Shown in pieces: positions 35,702 to 43,435 of a DNA stretch of 64,000 nt. The stretch spans positions 62,001-126,000 of the forward strand of contig NZ_WMDQ01000002.1 of assembly GCF_009707955.1 (NCBI RefSeq). The letters are read 5' to 3'. Positions within the stretch are counted from its first letter, which is position 1; every line of letters begins with the position of its first letter. The notes beneath the pieces were generated by a model, which worked only from the letters and a program-made list of their open reading frames with translations, was not told the origin of the DNA and made no database searches. The position numbers and the translations under genes were made by a program. The stretch comes from Flavobacterium sp. LC2016-13 (GTDB lineage Bacteria > Bacteroidota > Bacteroidia > Flavobacteriales > Flavobacteriaceae).

Positions 35702-36826
35702 ATGACCGATATTAAACCTAAAAAACATTATGAAATTTTAGACGGTTTGCGTGGAGTAGCGGCAATTTTAGTTGTTGCTTTTCATATTTTTGAAACCTTT
35801 TCAGGTGGAAATCGTTTTGTGCAAATCATCAATCACGGATATTTAGCCGTTGATTTCTTTTTCCTTTTATCAGGATTTGTTGTCGCTTATGCGTATGACG
35901 ATCGTTGGGGAAAAATGACGCAATGGGAATTTTACAAAAGACGTTTAATTCGCTTACAGCCCATGGTTATTATGGGAATGATCATTGGAGCTATTTTCTA
36001 TTATTTTCAGGCTTCGGATATTTTGTTTCCGATGATTGGCGGAATGGAAGTTTGGAAAGTGATTTTAACGATGATCATTGGATTTACATTATTACCAATT
36101 CCGCCATCATTAGAAATTAGAGGCTGGGCCGAAATGCATCCTTTAAATGGTCCGGCATGGTCGCTTTTCTTTGAATATATTGCAAATATCTTGTACGCCT
36201 TATTTTTTCGCAAATTTTCAAACAAAGTGCTATCGGTTTTCGTACTGATATTTGCCGGACTGTTAATTAATTACACCGTTTTTGGCCCAAAAGGAGATGT
36301 TATTGGCGGTTGGTCTTTAAATCTGGAACAAATGAATGTTGGTTTTACACGTTTGTTGTATCCATTTTTTGCGGGGATTTTGCTTTCCCGTTTAGGAAAA
36401 TTGATTCACATAAAAGGCGCTTTCTGGGTTTGCAGTCTTTTAATAGCCATCGTTTTAGCGTTACCAAGATTTGGAGATGAAAACAGTTTATGGATGAATG
36501 GTTTATACGAATCGTTTTGTATTATTCTGGTTTTCCCTTTAATTGTTGCCATTGGTGCGGGTGGAGAAGTAGGAAATCCATTTTCGGCTAAAATATGCAA
36601 ACTTCTAGGCGATATTTCATATCCAATTTACATAACACATTATCCGCTAATTTATTGGTATACTGCTTGGGTTGTCGATAATAAAGTTTCTTTAGCAGAT
36701 GGCTATTTATGGGGAATCGGACTTTTAATTGCGACTATTGTCATGGCTTATTTATGTTTGAAATTATATGATGAACCAGTTAGAAATTGGCTTCAGAAGA
36801 AGGTTCAAAGGAGCAAAGTAGCATAG
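35702..36826 (+). CDS. Acyltransferase family 3 membrane protein
   Basis: A 374-residue polytopic protein of the acyltransferase 3 (OafA/YrhL) family, with EILDGLRGVAAILVVAFHIFE including the family's catalytic His, AVDFFFLLSGFVVAYAYDDRW, FYKRRLIRLQPMV, LNGPAWSLFFEYIANILYAL, and a last block LLGDISYPIYITHYPLIYW. About ten membrane helices are visible. Such enzymes O-acylate sugars of exopolysaccharide, peptidoglycan or small molecules. There is no extracytoplasmic SGNH domain. It lies 97 bases after the DUF1349 gene, separated by AT-rich ACCATTAA inverted repeats. Confidence 0.9.
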   Translation: MTDIKPKKHYEILDGLRGVAAILVVAFHIFETFSGGNRFVQIINHGYLAVDFFFLLSGFVVAYAYDDRWGKMTQWEFYKRRLIRLQPMVIMGMIIGAIFYYFQASDILFPMIGGMEVWKVILTMIIGFTLLPIPPSLEIRGWAEMHPLNGPAWSLFFEYIANILYALFFRKFSNKVLSVFVLIFAGLLINYTVFGPKGDVIGGWSLNLEQMNVGFTRLLYPFFAGILLSRLGKLIHIKGAFWVCSLLIAIVLALPRFGDENSLWMNGLYESFCIILVFPLIVAIGAGGEVGNPFSAKICKLLGDISYPIYITHYPLIYWYTAWVVDNKVSLADGYLWGIGLLIATIVMAYLCLKLYDEPVRNWLQKKVQRSKVA

Positions 36827-36940
36827 TACAAAGGTAAAAAAAGGTGCAAAGGTTCAAAGGAAACCTCTGTTCCTTTGCATCTTTGCCTCTCTAAACCTAT
36901 AAAAAAAATGATTTTCTATTTTGTTAGTTATAGAAATCAA

Positions 36941-36976
36941 AAAAGGGATGAAACTTTATGAGTTTCATCCCTTTTG
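36941..36976. terminator. Bidirectional terminator near the old yellow enzyme gene
   Basis: AAAAGGGATGAAACT / AGTTTCATCCCTTTT, a 15-bp perfect stem with a 5-nt loop, between convergent genes. Confidence 0.88.
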
Positions 36977-37000
36977 TATATTTGAACAAAGTTCAAAGAA

Positions 37001-37040
37001 AACCTTAGTATCTCAGAATCTTAGCACCTCAGAACCTTAG
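37001..37040. repeat. Period-8 CTYAGNAN tandem array
   Basis: Five units of the form CTTAGTAT, CTCAGAAT, CTTAGCAC, CTCAGAAC, CTTAG follow each other. Related arrays lie at 51183-51218 and 53912-54048. Confidence 0.7.
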
Positions 37041-37041
37041 A

Positions 37042-38148
37042 TTATTCTAAAACCAATTGTCCCAAAGCTTCTTTGCTAAAACCTTTCAATTCTTCTGTTT
37101 TACCGGCTTTAATTTTTGCAACCCAATTCGGATCAGATAAAAGAGGTCTTCCAACAGCAACCAAATCAAAATCACCTCTGTCGAAACGTCTGTTTAATTC
37201 TTCTAAAGAAGTTGGTTCAGAACTTTCTCCTGAAAATGCTCCAAAGAAATCTCCTGAAAGTCCAACAGAACCAACAGTAATAGTTGGCGCTCCGGTTACT
37301 TTTTTAGCCCAACCTGCAAAATTTAAGTCAGAATCTTCAAATTCAGGTTCCCAGAAACGACGTTGAGAACAATGCAAAATATCAACTCCGGCATCAACAA
37401 GAGGCGTAAGCCATGCTTCTAATTCTTGTGGATTTTTAGCCAGTTTATAGTTGTAATCAGAAGGTTTAAATTGAGAAAAACGCATGATAACAGCAAAATC
37501 GTTACCCACTTGTTTTCTGATTTCTTTTATCACTTCAATAGCAAAACGGTTACGTTCAGGAAGCGTTTTTCCACCATAAATATCAGTACGTAAATTCGTT
37601 TCAGCTCTAAAAAACTGATCGATTAAATAACCGTGTGCACCGTGAATTTCAATCGTATCAAAACCTAATCTTTTGGCATCAGCAGCAGCTTTTCCAAAAG
37701 CAAGAATAGTATTTTCAATATCTTTCTCCGTCATGATATTTCCATTGCTGAAATCAGGTCTGTTTAATCCTGATGGTCCTTCAAAAGGAACTGGCGGAAC
37801 CCATCCAGAATGATGATTATCCATAATTCCCATATGCCAAATTTGTGGTCCCATTGAACCTCCGGCAGCGTGAACTTCTTCGATCACTTTTTTCCATCCT
37901 TTTAGAGATTGATCTCCATAAAAATGAGGAACATTTCCGTCGTTTGATGATGAAGGTCTGTCGATAACAGTTCCCTCAGATAAAATTAAACCAACTTCGC
38001 CTTCAGCTCTTTTTTGATAGTAAGCAGCTACTTCATCAGTTGGAATTCCGTTAGGAGAAAATGAACGCGTCATTGGCGCCATTACGATTCGGTTTTTAAG
38101 ATTTAACGTTTTTAAGTTAAATGGCGAAAACAGGTTGTTTGTACTCAT
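37042..38148 (-). CDS. Old yellow enzyme family NADH:flavin oxidoreductase
   Basis: A 368-residue FMN TIM barrel: LFSPFNLKTLNLKNRIVMAPMTRSFSPNGIP, EGTVIDRPSSSN, PQIWHMG (FMN binding), FDTIEIHGAHGYLIDQFFRAETNLRTDIYGGKTLPERNRFAIEVIKEIR, and GRPLLSDPNWVAKIKAG. The IEIHGAHGYLIDQF block carries the substrate-binding His pair. Alkene reductases of this family reduce activated double bonds of quinones, enones and nitro compounds. It lies six bases after the ArsR gene, so the two form an operon controlled by that repressor. Confidence 0.93.
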   Translation of the reverse strand: MSTNNLFSPFNLKTLNLKNRIVMAPMTRSFSPNGIPTDEVAAYYQKRAEGEVGLILSEGTVIDRPSSSNDGNVPHFYGDQSLKGWKKVIEEVHAAGGSMGPQIWHMGIMDNHHSGWVPPVPFEGPSGLNRPDFSNGNIMTEKDIENTILAFGKAAADAKRLGFDTIEIHGAHGYLIDQFFRAETNLRTDIYGGKTLPERNRFAIEVIKEIRKQVGNDFAVIMRFSQFKPSDYNYKLAKNPQELEAWLTPLVDAGVDILHCSQRRFWEPEFEDSDLNFAGWAKKVTGAPTITVGSVGLSGDFFGAFSGESSEPTSLEELNRRFDRGDFDLVAVGRPLLSDPNWVAKIKAGKTEELKGFSKEALGQLVLE

Positions 38149-38154
38149 AGTAAT

Positions 38155-38457
38155 TTACAAATTAGATTGAATTAATTTACTGAGTGCTTCAAAGGCACCT
38201 TCGTTGCGTTTATAGTAAGTCCATTGTCCAACGCGCGTTGCTTCTATAAAGCCTGCACGCTGTAAAATAGATAGATATTCAGAAACTGTCGATTGTGTTA
38301 AGCCAGCCTTGGCTTGTATTTGTCCAACACAAACTCCGTGTTCAAATCCTGCATGTTGCAGTTGTTCCGGAAAGTTTATTTCGGGATTTTTTAACCATTC
38401 CAGCATTTGCAATCTGGATTTGTTAGACAATGCCTTAAAGATTTCTATATTTTCCAT
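38155..38457 (-). CDS. ArsR-family winged-helix repressor
   Basis: A 100-residue regulator: MENIEIFKALSNKSRLQMLEWLKNPE, then CVGQIQAKAGLTQSTVSEYLSILQRAGFIEATRVGQWTYYKRNE, the ArsR recognition helix and wing. Cys residues occur in VCVGQI only, and a classical metal site (ELCVCDL) is absent, so it may sense electrophiles, for instance quinones, through Cys. It is the first gene of the operon with the old yellow enzyme. Its promoter has a palindrome between the -33 and -7 boxes (38466-38487), the usual place for autorepression. The -7 box ends only five bases before the ATG, so the mRNA would be nearly leaderless. Confidence 0.9.
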   Translation of the reverse strand: MENIEIFKALSNKSRLQMLEWLKNPEINFPEQLQHAGFEHGVCVGQIQAKAGLTQSTVSEYLSILQRAGFIEATRVGQWTYYKRNEGAFEALSKLIQSNL

Positions 38458-38461
38458 GCTG

Positions 38462-38491
38462 CAAATATATCGACTTTTCCCGATATACCAA
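38462..38491 (-). promoter_or_regulatory. Promoter and operator of the arsR-type operon
   Basis: On the minus strand TTG (38489-38491), a 19-base spacer and TATATTTG (38462-38469) form a near-ideal promoter. The arms TATATCG (38466-38472) and CGATATA (38481-38487), with an 8-base spacer, form an inverted repeat inside it, an expected operator for an ArsR dimer. Confidence 0.75.
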
Positions 38492-38601
38492 TTTAAAGAA
38501 AAATTTTTAGGATAATTTTAAGATGGAGAAGAAGAATGTTGAAAGATTTAATAAAGAAAAATTATATTTGCTTGTAGATTAATCTTGCAAGACTTTGTTT
38601 T

Positions 38602-38726
38602 GAATTGCCTCCTGCTTTAGCTGGAGGTATTAAAAATGATAATATAAAGGCTTTAGCCGAAACCCATATTTTTGGCTAAAGCCTTCGAATCTGGTTTATG
38701 ATGACTCCAGCTAAAGCAGGAGGCTA
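38602..38726. repeat. Nested palindromic repeat element, copy C
   Basis: The best-preserved copy: outer left hairpin GAATTGCCTCCTGCTTTAGC with TGGAGG, a central hairpin AAGGCTTTAGCC...GGCTAAAGCCTT (about 38647-38685), and an outer right arm CTCCAGCTAAAGCAGGAGG. Copies A and B lie near 6.7 and 8.1 kb. The rest of the gap 38458-38791 has only the ArsR promoter and AT-rich sequence. Confidence 0.8.
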
Positions 38727-38791
38727 GTCAACTAGTAAACGGTATCATTTTGCGAGATTAAAAAGCCCCAAATAAATAAACTTAATCAATT

Positions 38792-39283
38792 ATGAAAAAA
38801 ACTTTACTCATTGCAGCATTTTTATGTTGTGTAATAACAAGTTCAAAAGCTCAGGTTGTTGGAACCGATGTAGGCGATATCGCTCCGGAAATTGATCTTC
38901 CGGATACAAAAGGAAATAATGTTGTACTTTCTTCTTTTAGAGGAGAATTGGTATTGGTAGATTTCTGGGCTTCTTGGTGTGGGCCTTCTATTAAAGAACA
39001 ACCCGAATTGATAAAATTATACAATACTTATCCGGATAAATTCACGATCTACAGTGTTTCTATGGATACTAAAAAACCGCTTTGGCTTGCTGCCATTGCA
39101 AAACAAAAATTACCATGGACGCAAGTGAGTGATCTTAAATATTGGAAATCTCCGGTTGTTGGTGATTATATGCTTCAGTCAGTTCCACTAAATTTTCTAA
39201 TCGATAAAAACGGAATTATTTTGGCTAAAAACATTCATGGAAATGCTCTGAATGAAATGGTGAAGAGTTTGCTTGGTCAGTAA
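38792..39283 (+). CDS. TlpA-like thioredoxin-fold protein with a single active-site Cys
   Basis: A 163-residue exported protein (signal MKKTLLIAAFLCCVITSSKAQ). It has GDIAPEIDLPDTKGNNVVLSSFRGELVLVDFWASWCGPSIKEQPEL, so the usual WCGPC is WCGPS and the resolving Cys is replaced by Ser. The rest follows TlpA/ResA: FTIYSVSMD, VPLNFLIDKNGIILAKNI. Bacteroidota have many such monothiol TlpA-like proteins. It may act as a reductase with a partner thiol, or have a structural role in the periplasm. A repeat element precedes it. Confidence 0.85.
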   Translation: MKKTLLIAAFLCCVITSSKAQVVGTDVGDIAPEIDLPDTKGNNVVLSSFRGELVLVDFWASWCGPSIKEQPELIKLYNTYPDKFTIYSVSMDTKKPLWLAAIAKQKLPWTQVSDLKYWKSPVVGDYMLQSVPLNFLIDKNGIILAKNIHGNALNEMVKSLLGQ

Positions 39284-39384
39284 TTCTTTTGTTTCAGGTT
39301 TTCTTTGTTTCAGGTGTTTTGAATTTAGCGGATAAGCTGGCTAGGATTTACGCAACGATCACAAAGTTTATTTTCTAATTTATT

Positions 39385-39798
39385 ATGAGAATTATGATTC
39401 AAAAAATAATCCTATCACTCTTTATTCTGTTTTCATTTCATTGCACTGCACAAACGATGAAAACCGTTACTAAATTAGAAATAGCGCATCAGGATTGTTT
39501 AGACACTGGGATTGGTATGAAGAATTGTTCGATTACATATTATTACCAATCAGATAGTTTGCTAAATCTTGCCTACAAGAATTTAAGATTGAAATTGAGT
39601 TCTCAAGAAAAATCTAAATTAAGAACAGAACAATTAGGCTGGTTAAAGAAACGAGATCAATATTTTAGAAAAGTATATATTGATACCAAAAAAGAAGGCT
39701 ATTTTGAAGAAGGAAGCAGTGATTTTGATATGGTTATTTTTGATCTGAAAGCAGATTATGTTTTTGTTAGAGTAAAAGAACTTATTAAAAGAATTTAA
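39385..39798 (+). CDS. LprI-like (DUF1311) secreted protein
   Basis: A 137-residue protein with a Sec signal (MIQKIILSLFILFSFHCTAQ; the ATG at 39394 is an alternative start). The body has two Cys (HQDCLDTGIGMKNCS), helices with LLNLAYKNLRLKLSSQEKSKLRTEQLGWLKKRD, and terminal LKADYVFVRVKELIKRI, as in the lysozyme-inhibitor LprI N-terminal domain (DUF1311). A lysozyme-inhibiting role is possible but unproven for this group. The gene 20 bases downstream may be co-transcribed. Confidence 0.75.
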   Translation: MRIMIQKIILSLFILFSFHCTAQTMKTVTKLEIAHQDCLDTGIGMKNCSITYYYQSDSLLNLAYKNLRLKLSSQEKSKLRTEQLGWLKKRDQYFRKVYIDTKKEGYFEEGSSDFDMVIFDLKADYVFVRVKELIKRI

Positions 39799-39818
39799 AG
39801 AGTTTTAAAAAATAATTA

Positions 39819-40292
39819 ATGGAATCAAAACTTACTTTATCAGAATTCCGCGCAAGATTAAAAAACAATACTGAAATTGGTTCTCTAAAAGTAAAATTAA
39901 ATCTGTTTAGACTATTTCCTAAATTTGGTGGAATAAAACCTTTTTATGGACTTTTTGATGATGCAAGTTTTCGATTAACCATAAATTCAACAACATCACC
40001 AACACATTTTATTGTAAAAGGGAATTACAAAAACGTTAATAATGTACTTAAAGTAAATTACGTTGTTGAGTCCAATAATAGATTTCAATCACTTTGGGTA
40101 GAATATTCTCCAGTAATTGGTATAATTGGAATCAATATATTCTTTCTTTTTTTTGCACGAGGACTTAGAAGAGCATCTACAATTGTTAATTTGTTTTTGC
40201 TTTTTGTAGCTTTCTATTCAAGATATAAAGAGGAAAGAAAAAGGAAAAAACTAGAGCAAAAGTTTATAAGGATTTTTGAAATTAAAAAATAA
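39819..40292 (+). CDS. Hypothetical protein with a hydrophobic hairpin
   Basis: A 157-residue protein not recognised. The N-terminal half is soluble (LTLSEFRARLKNNTEIGSLKVKLNLFRLFPKFG, DDASFRLTINSTTSPTHFIVKGNYKN); the C-terminal half has a hydrophobic segment IIGINIFFLFFARG, a second AFYSR stretch, and a basic tail (KEERKRKKLEQK). Two membrane helices near 105-140 are likely. It follows the LprI-like gene by 20 bases. Confidence 0.55.
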   Translation: MESKLTLSEFRARLKNNTEIGSLKVKLNLFRLFPKFGGIKPFYGLFDDASFRLTINSTTSPTHFIVKGNYKNVNNVLKVNYVVESNNRFQSLWVEYSPVIGIIGINIFFLFFARGLRRASTIVNLFLLFVAFYSRYKEERKRKKLEQKFIRIFEIKK

Positions 40293-40312
40293 AACTAGTT
40301 TTAAGATGTAGT

Positions 40313-40404
40313 TTGTCATTCCGAGGAACGAGGAATCTCCGCAAGCAGCTCGACATAGATTGTGTTAGTTTCTTGCGGAGATTCCTCGTCCTCCGGAATG
40401 ACAA
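40313..40404. repeat. Long imperfect inverted repeat (GTCATTCCGAGGAACGAGG type)
   Basis: The left arm runs TTGTCATTCCGAGGAACGAG and on to CTCCGCAAG; the right arm CTTGCGGAG through CCTCGTCCTCCGGAATGACAA. About 32-bp arms around a 27-nt loop, between convergent genes. It may terminate transcription from both sides. Confidence 0.8.
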
Positions 40405-40428
40405 TATTGCGTAAAAAATCAAAAAACC

Positions 40429-41181
40429 TTATCGATTCGCATTCATAGCCTGCAAAGCATTTTCTGGCGAAGACAAATACAATTTATAAAAATCGGCAGT
40501 TCCGCCCACGTGAATTTCGTAAGTATTGGTTTCTAAACCTCTTTTTAGTTCTAACGCCACTTCGATCGGACTAATACCATTTTCGCCGCCAATAGCTTTA
40601 GAGAATTCTGTATTAACAAGCGGCGGCATTAATTCAAAAACTTTAACGATTGGTCGTTTCTCATGTTTTTCAAGAGAAACTCTCAGCACTTGAGAATAGG
40701 AGTGAAGTGCTGCTTTACTTACCGCATAACCCGGAAGTGTATATCCTGGAGAAAACGCTGCAATAGACGAAACATTTACAAAAGCTGCTTCGGGTTGTTT
40801 TTGCAATAAAGGCAATAATTTTTCGGTTAATCTTACAATAGAAAGATAATTCGTTAGAATCTCATCACTCGCTTTTTCAAAAGCATTGGCATTTTCATCC
40901 GTCAATTTAAAATAGTTTGCCAGTCCCGCATTATTAATGACAATATTAAGATCCGGAAAATCTTTATTAAGTCGTGATATAAGTTTTTCTATATCAGAAG
41001 CATCATTGATATCAGAAACAATTGGAGTAACGTTTGGTAAACTCGAAGCAGCCTTCTCTAGTTTTTCGGCATTTCTTCCTGTAATAATTACTTTATTATC
41101 AGCAGCAAAAAGCTTTGCAATTTCATATCCAATTCCTGATCCGCCGCCGGTTATAAGGATAGTGTTGTTTGAAGTTTTCAT
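40429..41181 (-). CDS. Short-chain dehydrogenase/reductase
   Basis: A 250-residue classical SDR: nucleotide-binding ILITGGGSGIGYEIAKLFA, VINNAGLANYF, the Ser of FVNVSSIAAFSPG and the catalytic Tyr-x3-Lys in YAVSKAALHSYSQVL. The PLVNTEF stretch and the RGLETNTYEIHVG tail resemble DltE-type SDRs. The substrate is unknown. A GTTTCAG repeat array lies between this gene's start and the end of the dihydrolipoyl dehydrogenase gene. Confidence 0.9.
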   Translation of the reverse strand: MKTSNNTILITGGGSGIGYEIAKLFAADNKVIITGRNAEKLEKAASSLPNVTPIVSDINDASDIEKLISRLNKDFPDLNIVINNAGLANYFKLTDENANAFEKASDEILTNYLSIVRLTEKLLPLLQKQPEAAFVNVSSIAAFSPGYTLPGYAVSKAALHSYSQVLRVSLEKHEKRPIVKVFELMPPLVNTEFSKAIGGENGISPIEVALELKRGLETNTYEIHVGGTADFYKLYLSSPENALQAMNANR

Positions 41182-41186
41182 AGTTT

Positions 41187-41280
41187 TAAGGTTTTTGTTT
41201 CAGGTTTCAGGTTTTCTTTGTTTCAGGTTGCTTTGCGGTTAAACTTGAAACCTGAAACAAACAAAAACTTGAAACATTTT
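41187..41280. repeat. GTTTCAG period-7 array with inverted copies
   Basis: GTTTCAGGTTTCAGG and GTTTCAGG units on the left are followed by GAAACCTGAAAC units on the right, so the stretch can fold into a hairpin. Confidence 0.7.
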
Positions 41281-41283
41281 TTT

Positions 41284-42690
41284 TTAAATATTTATTGCTC
41301 CTTGTCCGGAAGCGATCATATATGCTTCTTTTAGCGTTTCAGAATACGTTGGGTGCGCGTACGAAATTCGGAACATATCTTCGTCCGTTACTTCGTATTC
41401 CATTCCTATGACACCTTGCGCGATTAAATCGGCAGCTCTTGGACCAATAATATGCATTCCCAGAATTTCACCGTATTTAGGTTCAGAAAGTATTTTAGAA
41501 AATCCATCTTTTTCCATTGCCGCTCTCGCTCTCGCACTTGCCGAAAAAGGAAATTTCCCAACACGATACTCGATACCTTTTTCTTTCAGTTCTTCTTCAG
41601 TGTAGCCTACAGAAGCAACTTCTGGCCAGGTATAAACAACACCGGGAATTAATCTGTAATTGATATGTGGTTTTTGACCGTTGATTGTTTCTGCGACAAA
41701 TATTCCTTCTTCTTCCGCTTTATGCGCCAACATGGCTCCGGCAACAACATCGCCAATAGCATAAATATTTTCAGATTTGGTTTGGAGTTTTTCGTTCGTT
41801 ACAATTCTGCCTTTCGAATCTGTTTCTACAGCTGTATTTTCTAATCCTAAACCTTCAGTATACGGTTTTCTTCCTACGGCAACCAAACAATAATCTGCCG
41901 TTATTTCCTGCGCGGCATTATTAGAATCAAGAAAACTTACTGTTGTGTTTTTACCATTATTTTTGGCCGACTGAACTTTATGACTCAATAAAATCTTGAT
42001 ATTTTGTTTGGTAAATATCTTTTTAAGCTCTTTTCCTAAATCTTTATCCATTGTTGGAATGAGGCTGTCAAAATATTCAATTATTGTAATTTCAACTCCA
42101 ATTCTGGCATAAATCGAAGCCATTTCAACACCAATAACGCCGCCGCCAATAATGACCATACTTTTTGGTTTGTCGGGAAGCGAAAGTGCTTCTGTCGAAG
42201 TAATAATTCTTTTTTTATCAATTTCAACACCGGGAATTGTAGCTGGTTTAGAACCTGTTGCAATAATATAATACGTAGCAGAAATAGTCGTCGAAGAACC
42301 GTCATTTGCTTTTACGCTAATTTCTTTATCATTCAAAAAAGAACCAAATCCTTCAAAAACTTCAATCTTATTTTTCTTCATTAAAAAATTAAGACCGGCA
42401 ATATTTTGCTCGACAACTTCTGATTTTCTTTTAATGAATTGGGCAAAATCCAAACTTAATTTTCCCGTAATAATTCCGTGAGTTGCAAATTTGGTTGCCG
42501 CTTCATGATAATGTTCAGTACTATCGAGCAATGCTTTTGTGGGGATACAGCCAACATTGGTGCAAGTGCCGCCAAGTGCTTTATATTTTTCGACAATTGC
42601 AGTTTTATAACCCAATTGCGAACATCGAATGGCCGAAGCATAGCCGCCAGGACCTGAACCAATAACAATAATATCAAAATTTGTCTCCAT
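41284..42690 (-). CDS. lpdA: Dihydrolipoyl dehydrogenase
   Basis: A 468-residue flavoprotein starting METNFDIIVIGSGPGGYASAI at 42690; an open extension of 17 codons is disregarded. Motifs: FAD-binding GSGPGGYASAI, redox disulfide GGTCTNVGCIPTKALL, NAD-binding VIIGGGVIGVEMASIYARIG, second FAD motif NIYAIGDVVAGAMLAHKAEEEG and the C-terminal catalytic HPTYSETLKEA. It reoxidises lipoamide in 2-oxoacid dehydrogenase or glycine cleavage complexes, using NAD+. No E1 or E2 gene is nearby. Confidence 0.95.
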   Translation of the reverse strand: METNFDIIVIGSGPGGYASAIRCSQLGYKTAIVEKYKALGGTCTNVGCIPTKALLDSTEHYHEAATKFATHGIITGKLSLDFAQFIKRKSEVVEQNIAGLNFLMKKNKIEVFEGFGSFLNDKEISVKANDGSSTTISATYYIIATGSKPATIPGVEIDKKRIITSTEALSLPDKPKSMVIIGGGVIGVEMASIYARIGVEITIIEYFDSLIPTMDKDLGKELKKIFTKQNIKILLSHKVQSAKNNGKNTTVSFLDSNNAAQEITADYCLVAVGRKPYTEGLGLENTAVETDSKGRIVTNEKLQTKSENIYAIGDVVAGAMLAHKAEEEGIFVAETINGQKPHINYRLIPGVVYTWPEVASVGYTEEELKEKGIEYRVGKFPFSASARARAAMEKDGFSKILSEPKYGEILGMHIIGPRAADLIAQGVIGMEYEVTDEDMFRISYAHPTYSETLKEAYMIASGQGAINI

Positions 42691-42875
42691 ATATAAATAT
42701 TTCAGTTGTATTTCAAAAGAATTATTGCTCAACATAGACATAAAATAAACAATGAATATGTCTTTGTTTAAGTTGTTGAAATATAGTGATTTATATTTAT
42801 ATATGAAGTATGATTTATTCTATTTCATTAGTTTATTTTATTGAATTAGTAGTATTTAAGTCAAAATAGAAAATT

Positions 42876-43376
42876 TTAGAAAGCAATTCCAAATTGAAAA
42901 CCAACCGTAAAAGTAGCAGGATGATCGTTGCCGAAACGAACGGGCAAAGGAACAGCAACAAAATAGCTGCAATTATCACTCTTAATTATGGTTTTATTAA
43001 TTACAGGCGTTACACCATATCTTCCGCCACTTTCAAAAGCAAGTCTTCCCGCAAATGTATAACCGTTTCCTAAAGCGACCAGAACGCCGGGATGAAACAG
43101 TATATTGGTTACTTTATCATGTCCGTCTTCATCTTTAATATTCGGTACAATTTCAAAAGAAAAACCAATTTTTTGATTCTTCCAAATGTTGATTCCGGTT
43201 GGAAAACCTACCGCATAATAATCTCTGAAATTTAAGTTGGTTTGTTCATTACTAACCGTTACAATAGGATGAAGGATTCCAAAATATCCCGTTATTTTTG
43301 GATACATAGTTTGAGAAAATCCGGTTGCACTAAAAGCAAACAGAGCAATTGATGCAATATGTTTTAAAGAATTCAT
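42876..43376 (-). CDS. Small outer-membrane barrel-like protein
   Basis: A 166-residue exported protein (MNSLKHIASIALFAFSATGFSQ). The mature part alternates aromatic and small residues in short strands (YPKITGYFGILHPIVTVSNEQ, YYAVGFPTGINIWKNQKIGFSFEIVP, GNGYTFAGRLAFESGGRYGVTP) and ends GFQFGIAF with a terminal Phe, typical of an eight-strand barrel. Not recognised as a named family. It lies just downstream of the ChrB-AraC fusion regulator in the same direction, with a -7 box of its own, so it may be that regulator's target. Confidence 0.65.
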   Translation of the reverse strand: MNSLKHIASIALFAFSATGFSQTMYPKITGYFGILHPIVTVSNEQTNLNFRDYYAVGFPTGINIWKNQKIGFSFEIVPNIKDEDGHDKVTNILFHPGVLVALGNGYTFAGRLAFESGGRYGVTPVINKTIIKSDNCSYFVAVPLPVRFGNDHPATFTVGFQFGIAF

Positions 43377-43399
43377 GATAGTTTGGTTTTATTAAAAAA

Positions 43400-43407
43400 C
43401 AAAACTA
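43400..43407 (-). promoter_or_regulatory. -7 element of the small outer-membrane gene
   Basis: On the minus strand TAGTTTTG matches TAnnTTTG, 24 bases before the ATG. Confidence 0.55.
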
Positions 43408-43435
43408 CAGATACTTGAAAGCGATAAATAGAAGG

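Noticed and set aside
40937..41242. 101-codon plus-strand frame opposite the SDR gene
   Set aside because: A shadow of a well-recognised minus-strand gene, with no matching motifs.
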